Shown piece after piece: positions 15,493-23,874 of a DNA stretch of 54,304 nt. Source of the DNA: GCA-2725625 sp964574215 (GTDB lineage: Bacteria > Pseudomonadota > Alphaproteobacteria > Rhodospirillales > UBA2165); contig CAZNLR010000036.1 of NCBI GenBank assembly GCA_964574215.1, positions 1 to 54,304 on the forward strand, read 5' to 3'. The notes below the pieces were generated by a model, which was not told the DNA's origin, did no database searches, and saw only the letters and a program-made list of their open reading frames with translations. Numbering within the stretch: the stretch's first letter is position 1; each line of letters begins with the position of its first letter. The position numbers were made by a program, and so were the translations under genes.

Positions 15493-16833
15493 GTGAAAGA
15501 AATCGGGATGGAAATCCTGGGACAGCTCTTGAGGAAGTACATTAGCCGCACGCCGTTCGCGGTGCTGCTGATATTTGCCGTGCTTCTGCCGTTGTGGATG
15601 TTCGAATGGTCGCCCTCCGATGCCGCCATGCCGACCACGGCGGAATTACAGATGCCGGACGTCGCCACGATCCCGGTGGATATTGAAGACACGCTGCCGC
15701 CGGCGGAAATTAAAAGAATTACCGTCGGAAAAGGTGATACGTTGATGGCGCTGCTGGTCCGGGCCGGACTGCCCCGCACCGATTCCCATCATGCCATTAA
15801 AGCGCTCAGTAAAAAATTCAGTCCCAAACGCATTCGTCCCGGTCAGGAAATCGAGTTGACCTTCGAGCCCGCCGTCGCGGTGGAAGGTAAAGACAGTGCA
15901 AAAGAGCTGAACAAGCTGGTGGTGCGCCCCGATATCTATAAAGAGTACGTCGTGCGCCCCGCTGGTGAGGGCCGGTTTAAAGCGGTTTTGGAAAAGAAAG
16001 CCGTGGAGACCAAACTGAGCCGCGCCGAAGGGTCCATCGACAACAGTCTCTATGTATCTGCCACCAAGGCCGGCGTTCCCGTTCCCGTACTGATGGAAAT
16101 GATCCGCATTTTCTCCTGGGATGTGGATTTTCAGCGGGGCATCCGGACCGGCGATAAGTTTGAAATCATGTTTGAACGCCTGTTCACGGACAAGGGCGAG
16201 TTCGCCCGCTACGGCAGAGTTCTATACGCCAATCTCATTTTGCGGGGCGATCAGCGGCCCCTTTACCGCTACCGCACCACCAAGGGCACCGACGATTATT
16301 TCGATGAAAAGGGACGGAGCGCCCGCAAGGCCCTGATGCGCACACCGATCAACGGCGCCCGCCTGTCATCCGGGTACGGCCGCCGCCGCCATCCCATTTT
16401 GGGGTACACCAAGATGCACCGGGGCGCCGATTTCGCCGCCCCCCGGGGCACACCCATTTATGCCGGTGGCAGCGGCACGGTGGTCTATCGGGCACGTAAA
16501 GGCGGTTACGGTAATTATATCCGGATCAGGCATAACTCGGAATATTCGACGGCTTATGCACATATGAAGAGTTTCGCCCGCAAGGTGCGCCGTGGCAGCC
16601 GAGTACGGCAGGGTCAAGTAATCGGCTATGTTGGGTCCACCGGCCGGTCCACGGGACCGCACCTCCATTATGAAATTCTGCGCCGGGGTCGACAGGTCAA
16701 TCCCATGCGTATCAAAATGCCGTCCGGCAAACATCTAAAAGGTAAGGAATTGACGCGATTCACCAAGGTGCGGGATAAGCTGGACGTTACCTACGCCTCG
16801 TTGCCCGCCTTTTCGAAGGTGGCGCGTAAATAA
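15493..16833 (+). CDS. M23 family peptidoglycan metallopeptidase
   Basis: The 446-residue protein has an N-terminal membrane anchor (about 21-40), a LysM/OapA-like segment around VGKGDTLMALLVRAG (about 77-91), and a C-terminal M23 (LytM) domain. Zinc and catalytic residues are visible: HRGADFAAPRGTP (HxxxD, about 312-324), AYAHM and GPHLHYE (HxH). All are present, so it is probably active, cutting peptide cross-links in the periplasm. Start may be GTG 15493 or ATG 15508. It converges with clpB across a shared terminator. Confidence 0.92.
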   Translation: MKEIGMEILGQLLRKYISRTPFAVLLIFAVLLPLWMFEWSPSDAAMPTTAELQMPDVATIPVDIEDTLPPAEIKRITVGKGDTLMALLVRAGLPRTDSHHAIKALSKKFSPKRIRPGQEIELTFEPAVAVEGKDSAKELNKLVVRPDIYKEYVVRPAGEGRFKAVLEKKAVETKLSRAEGSIDNSLYVSATKAGVPVPVLMEMIRIFSWDVDFQRGIRTGDKFEIMFERLFTDKGEFARYGRVLYANLILRGDQRPLYRYRTTKGTDDYFDEKGRSARKALMRTPINGARLSSGYGRRRHPILGYTKMHRGADFAAPRGTPIYAGGSGTVVYRARKGGYGNYIRIRHNSEYSTAYAHMKSFARKVRRGSRVRQGQVIGYVGSTGRSTGPHLHYEILRRGRQVNPMRIKMPSGKHLKGKELTRFTKVRDKLDVTYASLPAFSKVARK

Positions 16834-16895
16834 AAAAAGTGTACCAGGAATACTTTCTCCGATTTCAAGGAAAGTATTCCTGGTACACTTTTTTT
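16832..16895. terminator. Strong bidirectional terminator between M23 peptidase and clpB
   Basis: Two perfectly complementary 26-base arms (16832-16857 and 16870-16895) enclose a 12-base loop, with A-run and T-run ends suiting termination in both directions. The stop codons of both convergent genes fall in or at the edge of the arms. Confidence 0.95.
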
Positions 16896-19492
16896 TAAGC
16901 CGCCTCGGCGGCGAAGGTTTGACCGTTAATGGTCAAACCGCCTTTACCAGAAGTGACTTTAACCGAATCTCCGTCCTGAATTTCGTCCTCCAGGATAAGC
17001 GACGCCAGCGGGTTTTCCAAACTTCGCTGAATCACCCGTTTAAGGGGCCTCGCGCCGTAAACCTGGTCGTAGCCCGTATCGGCCAACCAGGTTTTAGCAC
17101 TTTCGTCCAGGTCCAGGGTAATCTTACGCTCTGCCAACCGCTCCCTGAGGTGGCTCAACTGGATATCGACGATACCGCCCATGTGCTCCCGGAACAGCCG
17201 ATGGAAGAGAATAATTTCATCGAGACGATTGACGAATTCCGGCCGGAAGGCGGCGCGGACGAACTCCATCACTTCGTCCCGGACTTCCGTTGAATCGTGG
17301 CCCTCCTCCTGGGCGGCCAGAACTTCGGCGCCCAGATTGGAGGTGAGGATAATCAGCGTATTACGGAAATCGATGGTGCGGCCCTGGCCGTCGGTCAAGC
17401 GGCCCTCGTCCAGCACCTGGAGCAGAACGTTAAACACATCAGGGTGGGCCTTTTCCACCTCATCGAACAGGATCACCTGGTAGGGCCGCCGCCGCACGGC
17501 TTCGGTCAACGCGCCCCCTTCATCGTATCCCACATAGCCGGGTGGCGCGCCGATCAGCCGGGCGACCGCATGCTTTTCCATATATTCCGACATGTCGATC
17601 CGCTGCATGGCGCTTTCGTCGTCAAACAGGAACGCCGCCAGTGCCTTGGTAAGCTCGGTCTTGCCCACGCCTGTCGGGCCAATGAACAAGAACGAGCCCA
17701 GCGGCCGGTTGGTATCCTGAAGTCCCGCCCGTGCCCGCCTGACGGCGTTGGAGACGGCGGTCAACGCTTCCGCCTGGCCGATCACCCGGTCACCCAGGCG
17801 ATCTTCCATTTGCACCAGTTTCTCCCGTTCACCCTGAAGCATCTTATCCACGGGAATGCCAGTCCAGCGGGACACCACAGAGGCGATTCCTTCCTCGGTA
17901 ACGGTTTCCTGGACCATGCTGTGGTCCTCGGCCGTTTCCGCCTTCTCCAGGCGGCCTTCCAATTGAGGGATGAGATCGTATTGCAGTTCGCCGGCCTCCT
18001 CGTACTTTCCCTCTCTGAGGGCCCTCTCCATGGCGAAACGGGCCTGGTCCAGCTGTTCCTTGATATTGTGGGTTTCGGCGATCTCGCTTTTTTCGTTTTG
18101 CCACTGCTTGGTCAGGTCACCGGATTCCGCCTCGAGATCACTCAATTCGATCTCAAGCTTTTTCAACCGGTCTCTGGATCCCTTGTCACTTTCCTTTTTG
18201 AGGGCTTCCCGCTCAATTTTCAGTTGGATAACGCGCCGGTCCAGTTCGTCGATCTCTTCAGGCTTGGAATCCACTTCCATGCGCAACCGGCTGGCGGCTT
18301 CATCCATCAAATCGATAGCCTTGTCGGGTAAAAAACGGTCGGTGATATAGCGGTTGGACAAGGTCGCCGCTGACACCAGCGCAGCATCCGTAATGCGCAC
18401 GCCGTGATGCAGATCGTATTTCTCCTTAATACCCCGCAAAATGGAAATCGTATCCTCAACCGTTGGTTCGGCGATGAAGACAGGTTGGAACCGGCGGGCA
18501 AGGGCCGCGTCTTTTTCAACGTGCTTGCGGTATTCGTTTAACGTAGTGGCACCAACGCAGTGCAGTTCACCCCGCGCCAAGGCGGGTTTCAATAGGTTGG
18601 AGGCATCCATGGCGCCCTCGGCGGCGCCGGCGCCCACCAACGTGTGCATCTCGTCGATGAACATGATGACTTCACCGGCGGCTTCGGTGACTTCCGTCAA
18701 CACGGCTTTGAGGCGTTCCTCGAACTCACCCCGGAATTTGGCGCCGGCCACCAAAGCGCCCAGATCCAGTACCATCAACTGCTTATCGGCAAGGGCTTCG
18801 GGCACATCGCCTTGAACGATGCGTTGGGCCAGGCCTTCGACAATGGCCGTTTTACCGACCCCCGGTTCGCCGATCAGGACCGGATTGTTTTTGGTGCGCC
18901 GGGAGAGAACCTGGATGGTGCGGCGGATTTCCTCGTCCCTGCCGATTACCGGATCGAGTTTGCCTTCCCGTGCCGCGTCGGTCAGGTCGCGGGCGTACTT
19001 GCCGAGGGCGTCGTAACCATCCTCGGCATTGCGCGAATGTGCCGCCCGCCCTTTGCGCACGTCTTCTATGGCCTGGTTGAGTTTCTGCGGCGTCACTCCG
19101 GCAGCGGCCAGAACTTTATGGGCGGCCGTATTGGGGGTCAAAGCCAGCGCCAGTAAAAGCCGCTCGGCGGTAACAAACGAATCGCCTGCTTTCTCGGCGA
19201 TGTCCTCTGCCTGGCTCAGGACCCCCGACAATTCGGAAGAAATATAGACCTGACCGGCGCCGTCGCCCTGAACCTCGGGTAGGCGCTTCAATTCGGCCAG
19301 AATATCCTGATGGGCCTTCTTGGCGTCGGCACCGGCGGCATCCAGCAGATTGGCCGCCAAGCCGTCCTTGTCCTCTAACAAGACCTTGAGCAGATGCTCG
19401 GGTTTTAGCTGCTGATGGCCCGACCGGGAGGCCAGGCTTTGCGCCGATTGGATAAACCCCTGGGAGCGCTCGGTAAACTTTTCAAAATCCAT
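16895..19492 (-). CDS. clpB: ATP-dependent disaggregase ClpB
   Basis: The 865-residue protein has the full ClpB layout: Clp N-domain (1-145), AAA1 with GEPGVGKT (about 205-212), a coiled-coil middle domain (about 410-530; many charged heptads), AAA2 with GPTGVGKTE (about 605-613) and a C-terminal small domain. ATG 19492 begins MDFEKFTER, as in other ClpB, and has GGTGG upstream; the longer frame to 19525 is not used. It works with DnaK to rescue aggregated proteins after heat. A sigma-32-like promoter lies about 100 bases upstream. Confidence 0.97.
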   Translation of the reverse strand: MDFEKFTERSQGFIQSAQSLASRSGHQQLKPEHLLKVLLEDKDGLAANLLDAAGADAKKAHQDILAELKRLPEVQGDGAGQVYISSELSGVLSQAEDIAEKAGDSFVTAERLLLALALTPNTAAHKVLAAAGVTPQKLNQAIEDVRKGRAAHSRNAEDGYDALGKYARDLTDAAREGKLDPVIGRDEEIRRTIQVLSRRTKNNPVLIGEPGVGKTAIVEGLAQRIVQGDVPEALADKQLMVLDLGALVAGAKFRGEFEERLKAVLTEVTEAAGEVIMFIDEMHTLVGAGAAEGAMDASNLLKPALARGELHCVGATTLNEYRKHVEKDAALARRFQPVFIAEPTVEDTISILRGIKEKYDLHHGVRITDAALVSAATLSNRYITDRFLPDKAIDLMDEAASRLRMEVDSKPEEIDELDRRVIQLKIEREALKKESDKGSRDRLKKLEIELSDLEAESGDLTKQWQNEKSEIAETHNIKEQLDQARFAMERALREGKYEEAGELQYDLIPQLEGRLEKAETAEDHSMVQETVTEEGIASVVSRWTGIPVDKMLQGEREKLVQMEDRLGDRVIGQAEALTAVSNAVRRARAGLQDTNRPLGSFLFIGPTGVGKTELTKALAAFLFDDESAMQRIDMSEYMEKHAVARLIGAPPGYVGYDEGGALTEAVRRRPYQVILFDEVEKAHPDVFNVLLQVLDEGRLTDGQGRTIDFRNTLIILTSNLGAEVLAAQEEGHDSTEVRDEVMEFVRAAFRPEFVNRLDEIILFHRLFREHMGGIVDIQLSHLRERLAERKITLDLDESAKTWLADTGYDQVYGARPLKRVIQRSLENPLASLILEDEIQDGDSVKVTSGKGGLTINGQTFAAEAA

Positions 19493-19589
19493 CTCATCCA
19501 CCTTTTTTCCGACAAGGCCGCCCACCCCGCTCGTTGCAGCGATGGCCGACCCCTCCGTCGATGAGTCAAAATATATAAGTTATTCATTA

Positions 19590-19617
19590 ATATGGAGTAA
19601 TCGGCTCTGGCCGCAAG
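19590..19617 (-). promoter_or_regulatory. Sigma-32 (RpoH)-type heat-shock promoter of clpB
   Basis: On the minus strand, CCGCAAG at 19611-19617 reads CTTGCGG, preceded by CCC, and ATATGGAG at 19590-19597 reads CTCCATAT. The CTTG element and the CYCCAT-type -10 are separated by 14 bases after CTTGCG, close to the RpoH consensus. The predicted transcript starts near 19582, giving a leader of about 90 bases. Confidence 0.65.
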
Positions 19618-19639
19618 GGTTTAAAATGATTACCAATAA

Positions 19640-19864
19640 TTCAAATTCGGTGGAGATCGTCCTCAAGTGATCAAGCGGACCCAGCGGTGCGGTGCGACCA
19701 ACGTCAATCCTGACACGGCGGAGCGGGACACGAATATTCCCAAGGCCCTACAGGATCATTTTGGTCATATGGATTTGGGCGATTATGCCCGTGCCGAAGC
19801 CGGCGGGAAAATCCGACCCGGCGACGAGATCACATTGCAGTCTCAAGCTGAATTTATAGGTTAA
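19640..19864 (+). pseudogene. C-terminal remnant of a MOSC-domain protein
   Basis: The open frame from 19640 (after TAA at 19637) encodes VIKRTQRCGATNVNPDT, then DIP-like NIPKALQDHFGHMDLGDYA and GGKIRPGDEI. This is the conserved C-terminal end of MOSC/YcbX-like molybdenum-cofactor-dependent proteins, including the Cys in QRCGAT. The usual first two-thirds, including the beta-barrel N-domain, is missing, and no start with a ribosome site is evident (GTG 19667 falls inside conserved sequence). It overlaps the DUF4167 stop codon by four bases on the other strand. Confidence 0.7.
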
Positions 19865-20460
19865 GCGGAGGCCTGTTCCTGGCCATCGTCCAATTCGGCC
19901 GTTTCAACGGTTTCCTGAGCCGAATCAGCGGTCTCCTCGGATTCTACTTTAGCCTCCGGTTCCGTCGCTTGCTCTTTATTCAGCTCTTCGACAATGGAAG
20001 CCGGAGACAAGTTCTCGGCCCGGGATTCTTTGACATCTTCTTTGACGTCTTCCTTGACCTCTACATTCGTCTCGGTTTCGCTGGCGGCGTTTTCCCGGTT
20101 GCTGTTAGATCGCTGGCCCCGTTGATTGTTGCGGCCGCGTTGATCGCCCCTTTGGTCGCCGCGGTTGTTGCCGCGCTCGTTCCTGCCCTCGTTGCGCCCT
20201 TCGGCCTTCTTCTCATTGCTTTCAGCGCGGGCGGCCATAACGCGGAAAAAATGCTCGGCGTGCTGAGAATAATTTTCCGATGCAACGGGATCGCCGGCAG
20301 ACTGTGCGTCTCGCGCCATAGCCAGATACTTTTCATGAATCTGGCTGGCGTTGCCCCGCACCCGTCCGTCGGGTCCGTTACTATCGAAATTCTGGTTCTT
20401 TGGTTGTCTTTTACCGTTACCGCGGCCACGTGGGCGCCGGGAATTGGAACCTTGTTTCAT
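19861..20460 (-). CDS. DUF4167 domain-containing protein
   Basis: The 199-residue protein starts with a basic RG-rich segment (SRRPRGRGNGKRQPKNQNFDSNG is the family signature, split here by position 8-27), then the conserved part RVRGNASQIHEKYL (about 33-46) and AENYSQHAEHFFR-like ENYSQHAEHFFR (about 62-73). The rest is low complexity: an Asn/Arg/Gly-rich run, then Glu-rich. The family is nearly confined to alphaproteobacteria and usually lies beside prmC and clpB, as here. Nucleic-acid binding is plausible from the RG repeats. Function unknown. Confidence 0.9.
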   Translation of the reverse strand: MKQGSNSRRPRGRGNGKRQPKNQNFDSNGPDGRVRGNASQIHEKYLAMARDAQSAGDPVASENYSQHAEHFFRVMAARAESNEKKAEGRNEGRNERGNNRGDQRGDQRGRNNQRGQRSNSNRENAASETETNVEVKEDVKEDVKESRAENLSPASIVEELNKEQATEPEAKVESEETADSAQETVETAELDDGQEQASA

Positions 20461-20705
20461 AACACTTTAACTTCTTCAGTTTTTTCGCTGATTCAGCCCC
20501 ACCCAAATAAACCTCCTCTTCTTCAAGAGGATCTGCAATGGCCTGCCACATATTTTACCGGCCATGCCCCCGGTTCAATTCAGCGTCTGGGGAAGCGGAT
20601 GCCGCATCGGCCTTTCGGCTAACTGCATTTACGCTGGGCGGCATTCCCTTACCTGTCAAACTACTCATCTTGGCGAGGAATTCAAACCCTTATTTTGGGA
20701 TTCAC

Positions 20706-21590
20706 CTATGAGATTACAACTGTTGCCAAGATGCAACGATCAACTTTTGATATATCCGACCGAATTGATTTCACTTTTAGGTCGTTTTTTTCAATTATTT
20801 TTTTTATATCAACAACCTGCCCCATACCGAATTCAAATATTACCGCTCCATTTTGGGTCAGAAGACCGGATATTTTAGGCGCCAAGTGTCGATAAGCATC
20901 CAGCCCATCAGCACCGCCGTTCAAGGCGAGGCGGGGTTCGTAATCTCGAACGTTCCGTGCCAGAGTAGCAATGTCTGATTCCGGTATATAGGGCGGATTG
21001 CAGAGGATAATGTCGAAGGTTTGGTCCGGCGAAGAAGCAGCCAAATTTTCGGTTGTCCAGTCGCCGCAAATTATTCGAACCCGGTCGGCAAGTCCAAGTT
21101 CCTCCGTATTTTTCTGCGCCACTTTGCAGGCCTGTTTACTGATATCGATCCCCAAACCGGTGGCCTCGGGAAGCTCGGTCAGCAGCGCCAGTAAAAGACA
21201 GCCGCTTCCTGTTCCCAAATCCAGGATGCGCCAAGGCGAACGACGGTCAAATCCCTTTTCATCCAAATAGTCGAGCGCCAGTTCAATCGCCGTCTCACTG
21301 TCGGGCCGGGGAATCAGGGTATCCTTGGTTACCCATAACGATAGGCTCCAGAACTCCTTGTGGCCCAGGATGTGGGCGAGAGGTTCGCCTTTGCAGCGCC
21401 GGGCGACGACATCGCGGATTTCGGTTTCGACGGCAGTATCCATCGTATCGTCGGGAAAGCCGATCAGTCGGGAGTCGTCGATATCACCGATGTCGGTCAA
21501 AATCATTCGGGCTTCCAGGCGGGGTTCCCCGATCCCGGCGGACGCTAATTTTTCGGCCAGTTCGTTGAGCATTCCGCCCAGAGTGATCAT
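20706..21590 (-). CDS. prmC: Peptide chain release factor methyltransferase PrmC
   Basis: The 294-residue protein has an N-terminal helical domain (1-85), a SAM-binding Rossmann domain with ILDLGTGSGCLLLAL (about 121-135) and the NPPY motif (about 197-200) that holds the glutamine to be methylated. PrmC N5-methylates Gln of the GGQ motif in release factors. Its ATG overlaps the prfA stop codon by four bases, so enzyme and substrate are co-translated. The 245-base gap downstream before DUF4167 has only a small CCTCTT/AAGAGG hairpin (20515-20530). Confidence 0.95.
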   Translation of the reverse strand: MITLGGMLNELAEKLASAGIGEPRLEARMILTDIGDIDDSRLIGFPDDTMDTAVETEIRDVVARRCKGEPLAHILGHKEFWSLSLWVTKDTLIPRPDSETAIELALDYLDEKGFDRRSPWRILDLGTGSGCLLLALLTELPEATGLGIDISKQACKVAQKNTEELGLADRVRIICGDWTTENLAASSPDQTFDIILCNPPYIPESDIATLARNVRDYEPRLALNGGADGLDAYRHLAPKISGLLTQNGAVIFEFGMGQVVDIKKIIEKNDLKVKSIRSDISKVDRCILATVVIS

Positions 21591-22660
21591 GCGAATTCGG
21601 CGAGGCGGCTGGCCTGTTCGTCCGCCGATAGGGCGTCCACAATTTCGTCCAAATCCCCCTCCATGACGCGGTCGAGCTTATAGAGGGTCAGATTGATGCG
21701 GTGGTCGGTCATGCGGCCCTGGGGAAAGTTATAGGTGCGGATGCGTTCCGAACGGTCGCCCGAGCCCACCTGGCTTTTCCGGTCGGCGGCCCGTTCGTTC
21801 TGCTTTTGTTGAAGTTCGGTGTCATAAAGCTTTGCCCGCAGCATCATCATCGCCTTGGCCTTGTTTTTGTGCTGCGATTTGCCGTCCTGACACTGCACGA
21901 CGATATTGGTCGGCAGATGGGTAATGCGCACTGCGCTGTCGGTCTTGTTGACGTGCTGCCCGCCGGCGCCCTGAGCCCGGTAGGTGTCGATGCGGAGATC
22001 GTTGGTATCGATATGGATATCGACGTCCTCGGCTTCGGGAAGAACCGCCACAGTGGCGGCAGAGGTATGGACGCGGCCCTGGGATTCCGTTTCCGGCACC
22101 CGTTGGACGCGATGAACGCCGGATTCATACTTCAGCCGGGCAAACACGCCTTTACCTGTGATACTGGCCGACGCCACCTTGTAGCCGCCGATGCCGGTAT
22201 CGTTGATGTCGAGAATTTCAAATTTCCATTTGCGCCCTTCGGCGTAGCGCTGATACATGCGGAACAAATCGGCGGCAAACAGCGCCGCCTCGTCACCCCC
22301 GGTTCCGGCCCGCACTTCAAGAATGGCGTTCTTGTCGTCGGTTTCGTCCTTGGGCAGGAGCAGGATCTGAATCTCCCGCTCCATTTCGGGAAACCTCTGC
22401 TTGAGCTCTTGGAATTCCTCCTCGGCCATGGATTTGACGTCGGCTTCGGTGTCGGGATCGGCGATCATATCGGCCAGATCATGCAGTTCCGACTCGGCTT
22501 TTTTGAATTCCTCCACCGCTTTGACAATATCGGTCAAATCCGCCAGTTCCTTGGACAGGCGCGCCAGTTCCCTGCCGTCCATGTCGGTCTGGCTGGCCAG
22601 TGTATCGCGCAATTCATCATGCCGCTGAACAACGCTGTTCAGTTTTTCCGCAATGCTCAT
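21587..22660 (-). CDS. prfA: Peptide chain release factor 1
   Basis: The 357-residue protein is of usual RF1 length. Domain 3 has the catalytic GGQ in GAGGQHVNKTDSAVR (about 230-244) and ITHLPTNI follows. The anticodon region precedes this in domain 2 and was not checked residue by residue. It recognises UAA and UAG stop codons. It lies seven bases after the hemA-like gene and overlaps prmC. The order hemA-like, prfA, prmC recalls the classical hemA-prfA-prmC operon. Confidence 0.96.
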   Translation of the reverse strand: MSIAEKLNSVVQRHDELRDTLASQTDMDGRELARLSKELADLTDIVKAVEEFKKAESELHDLADMIADPDTEADVKSMAEEEFQELKQRFPEMEREIQILLLPKDETDDKNAILEVRAGTGGDEAALFAADLFRMYQRYAEGRKWKFEILDINDTGIGGYKVASASITGKGVFARLKYESGVHRVQRVPETESQGRVHTSAATVAVLPEAEDVDIHIDTNDLRIDTYRAQGAGGQHVNKTDSAVRITHLPTNIVVQCQDGKSQHKNKAKAMMMLRAKLYDTELQQKQNERAADRKSQVGSGDRSERIRTYNFPQGRMTDHRINLTLYKLDRVMEGDLDEIVDALSADEQASRLAEFA

Positions 22661-22667
22661 TTGAGAG

Positions 22668-23840
22668 TTACCGGTCCTTTTCCTGCAACCTCATCAGGCG
22701 GTCGAGCAGTAATTTGGTCGCCTTGTCGGCATCATCGCCGGCTTCCTCCAATGCTTCCCGGCGGAGATTTTCAGCCTGGTCATCGGACATGATTCCGTCG
22801 GCTGCCGGACGGGCAGCGGTTGTGGGGAGGGAGAATTTATCGGCTTCCGTGGTCACGATGGCCCAGGCCTTTTCCGCTTCGGCTTCCCGGGAAGCCCGAC
22901 CCTCTCGGGTTACCCGCTCGAGATCGTCCAAGGTATAGAAAAATGCATCCTCGATTTTCTCCACCGCTGGATCGATATCGCCGGGAACGCCCGTATCGAT
23001 CAGGAAAACGGGCTTCCTTCGCCGGGAAACGGTTGCCTCTTTGACCGCCGGTGCGTCCAGCGTGTAGTGGCGTTTGTTCATGGATGTGACGACGATATCC
23101 GCCTGGGTCAGCATTTGGGACATTTCCTCAATGGCGCCCACATGGCAGTTCAGATGCTGGCTCAACTGGTCGGCCCGGGAAGCGGACGGATGGGTCACCA
23201 CCAAATTGCCCAGCCCCGCGGATACCAGCCCCGACGCCAGCATTTCACCCATTTCACCCGCGCCGATCAAAAGACCCGAGCAGCGGTCGAGATCGCCGTG
23301 AATATCGCGGGCCACTTGCACGGCGGCGGCGGCGATGGAAACGGGCCGGCGGGCGATTTCGGTTTCCCGGCCGATCCGTTCGGCGGCAGCCTGGGCTGCG
23401 GCCAATAATTCGTCCAGTCCGGTCCCCGACATGCCGGCATTACGGGCGATGCGATGGCCTGCCCGCAAGCGGCCGAGAATTTGTTGATCGCCGATGATCA
23501 GGCTGTCGAGGGCGCCGGCCACCGCGAAGATGTGTTTTATGGCTTCGCTTCCCGACAGAGCGTAGGTCTGATTTTCGATCTCCGATCGGGAAACACCGGC
23601 ATGGGCCGTCAGCAAACGGACCACTTCATTGGCGCCGTCTTGTTCATTGGGGGCAAGGGCGAAAACCTCGGTAACGTCGGTGGTGGAAAGGATCACGGCC
23701 TGCTGCATGCCCGCCGCCCGCAAACGTTCGTAGAAGGAGGGCAGGCTGGCCTCATTGATGAACAGCCGGTCTCGCAGCTGCATGGTGGACGACCGGTGAT
23801 TGGCGCCGACCAGGATCAAATTTTCAGCCTGCTGTTCCAT
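22668..23840 (-). CDS. Glutamyl-tRNA reductase-like protein lacking the catalytic cysteine
   Basis: The 390-residue protein aligns with GluTR (HemA): VGANHRSS near the start, ALDSLIIGDQQILGR (about 109-123) and an NADPH-domain GLLIGAGEMGEM. The invariant STCNRTE motif reads STTDVTE, with Thr54 (codon at 23679-23681) in place of the Cys that forms the thioester. The active-site His equivalent to E. coli His99 is Leu95, and the C-terminal dimerisation segment is short, without the usual KLLHxP motif. ATG 23840 is preferred over TTG 23891, which would overlap hisS. Alphaproteobacteria make 5-aminolevulinate with ALA synthase, so this is probably not a working GluTR. Confidence 0.85.
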   Translation of the reverse strand: MEQQAENLILVGANHRSSTMQLRDRLFINEASLPSFYERLRAAGMQQAVILSTTDVTEVFALAPNEQDGANEVVRLLTAHAGVSRSEIENQTYALSGSEAIKHIFAVAGALDSLIIGDQQILGRLRAGHRIARNAGMSGTGLDELLAAAQAAAERIGRETEIARRPVSIAAAAVQVARDIHGDLDRCSGLLIGAGEMGEMLASGLVSAGLGNLVVTHPSASRADQLSQHLNCHVGAIEEMSQMLTQADIVVTSMNKRHYTLDAPAVKEATVSRRRKPVFLIDTGVPGDIDPAVEKIEDAFFYTLDDLERVTREGRASREAEAEKAWAIVTTEADKFSLPTTAARPAADGIMSDDQAENLRREALEEAGDDADKATKLLLDRLMRLQEKDR

Positions 23841-23874
23841 TCTTTTCCCGCTGTTACTTTCGATCCGGACTAAT

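Noticed and set aside
17297..18331. 344-codon plus-strand frame opposite clpB
   Set aside because: Lies wholly antisense to the conserved ClpB gene and has no recognisable motif; a shadow of codon bias.
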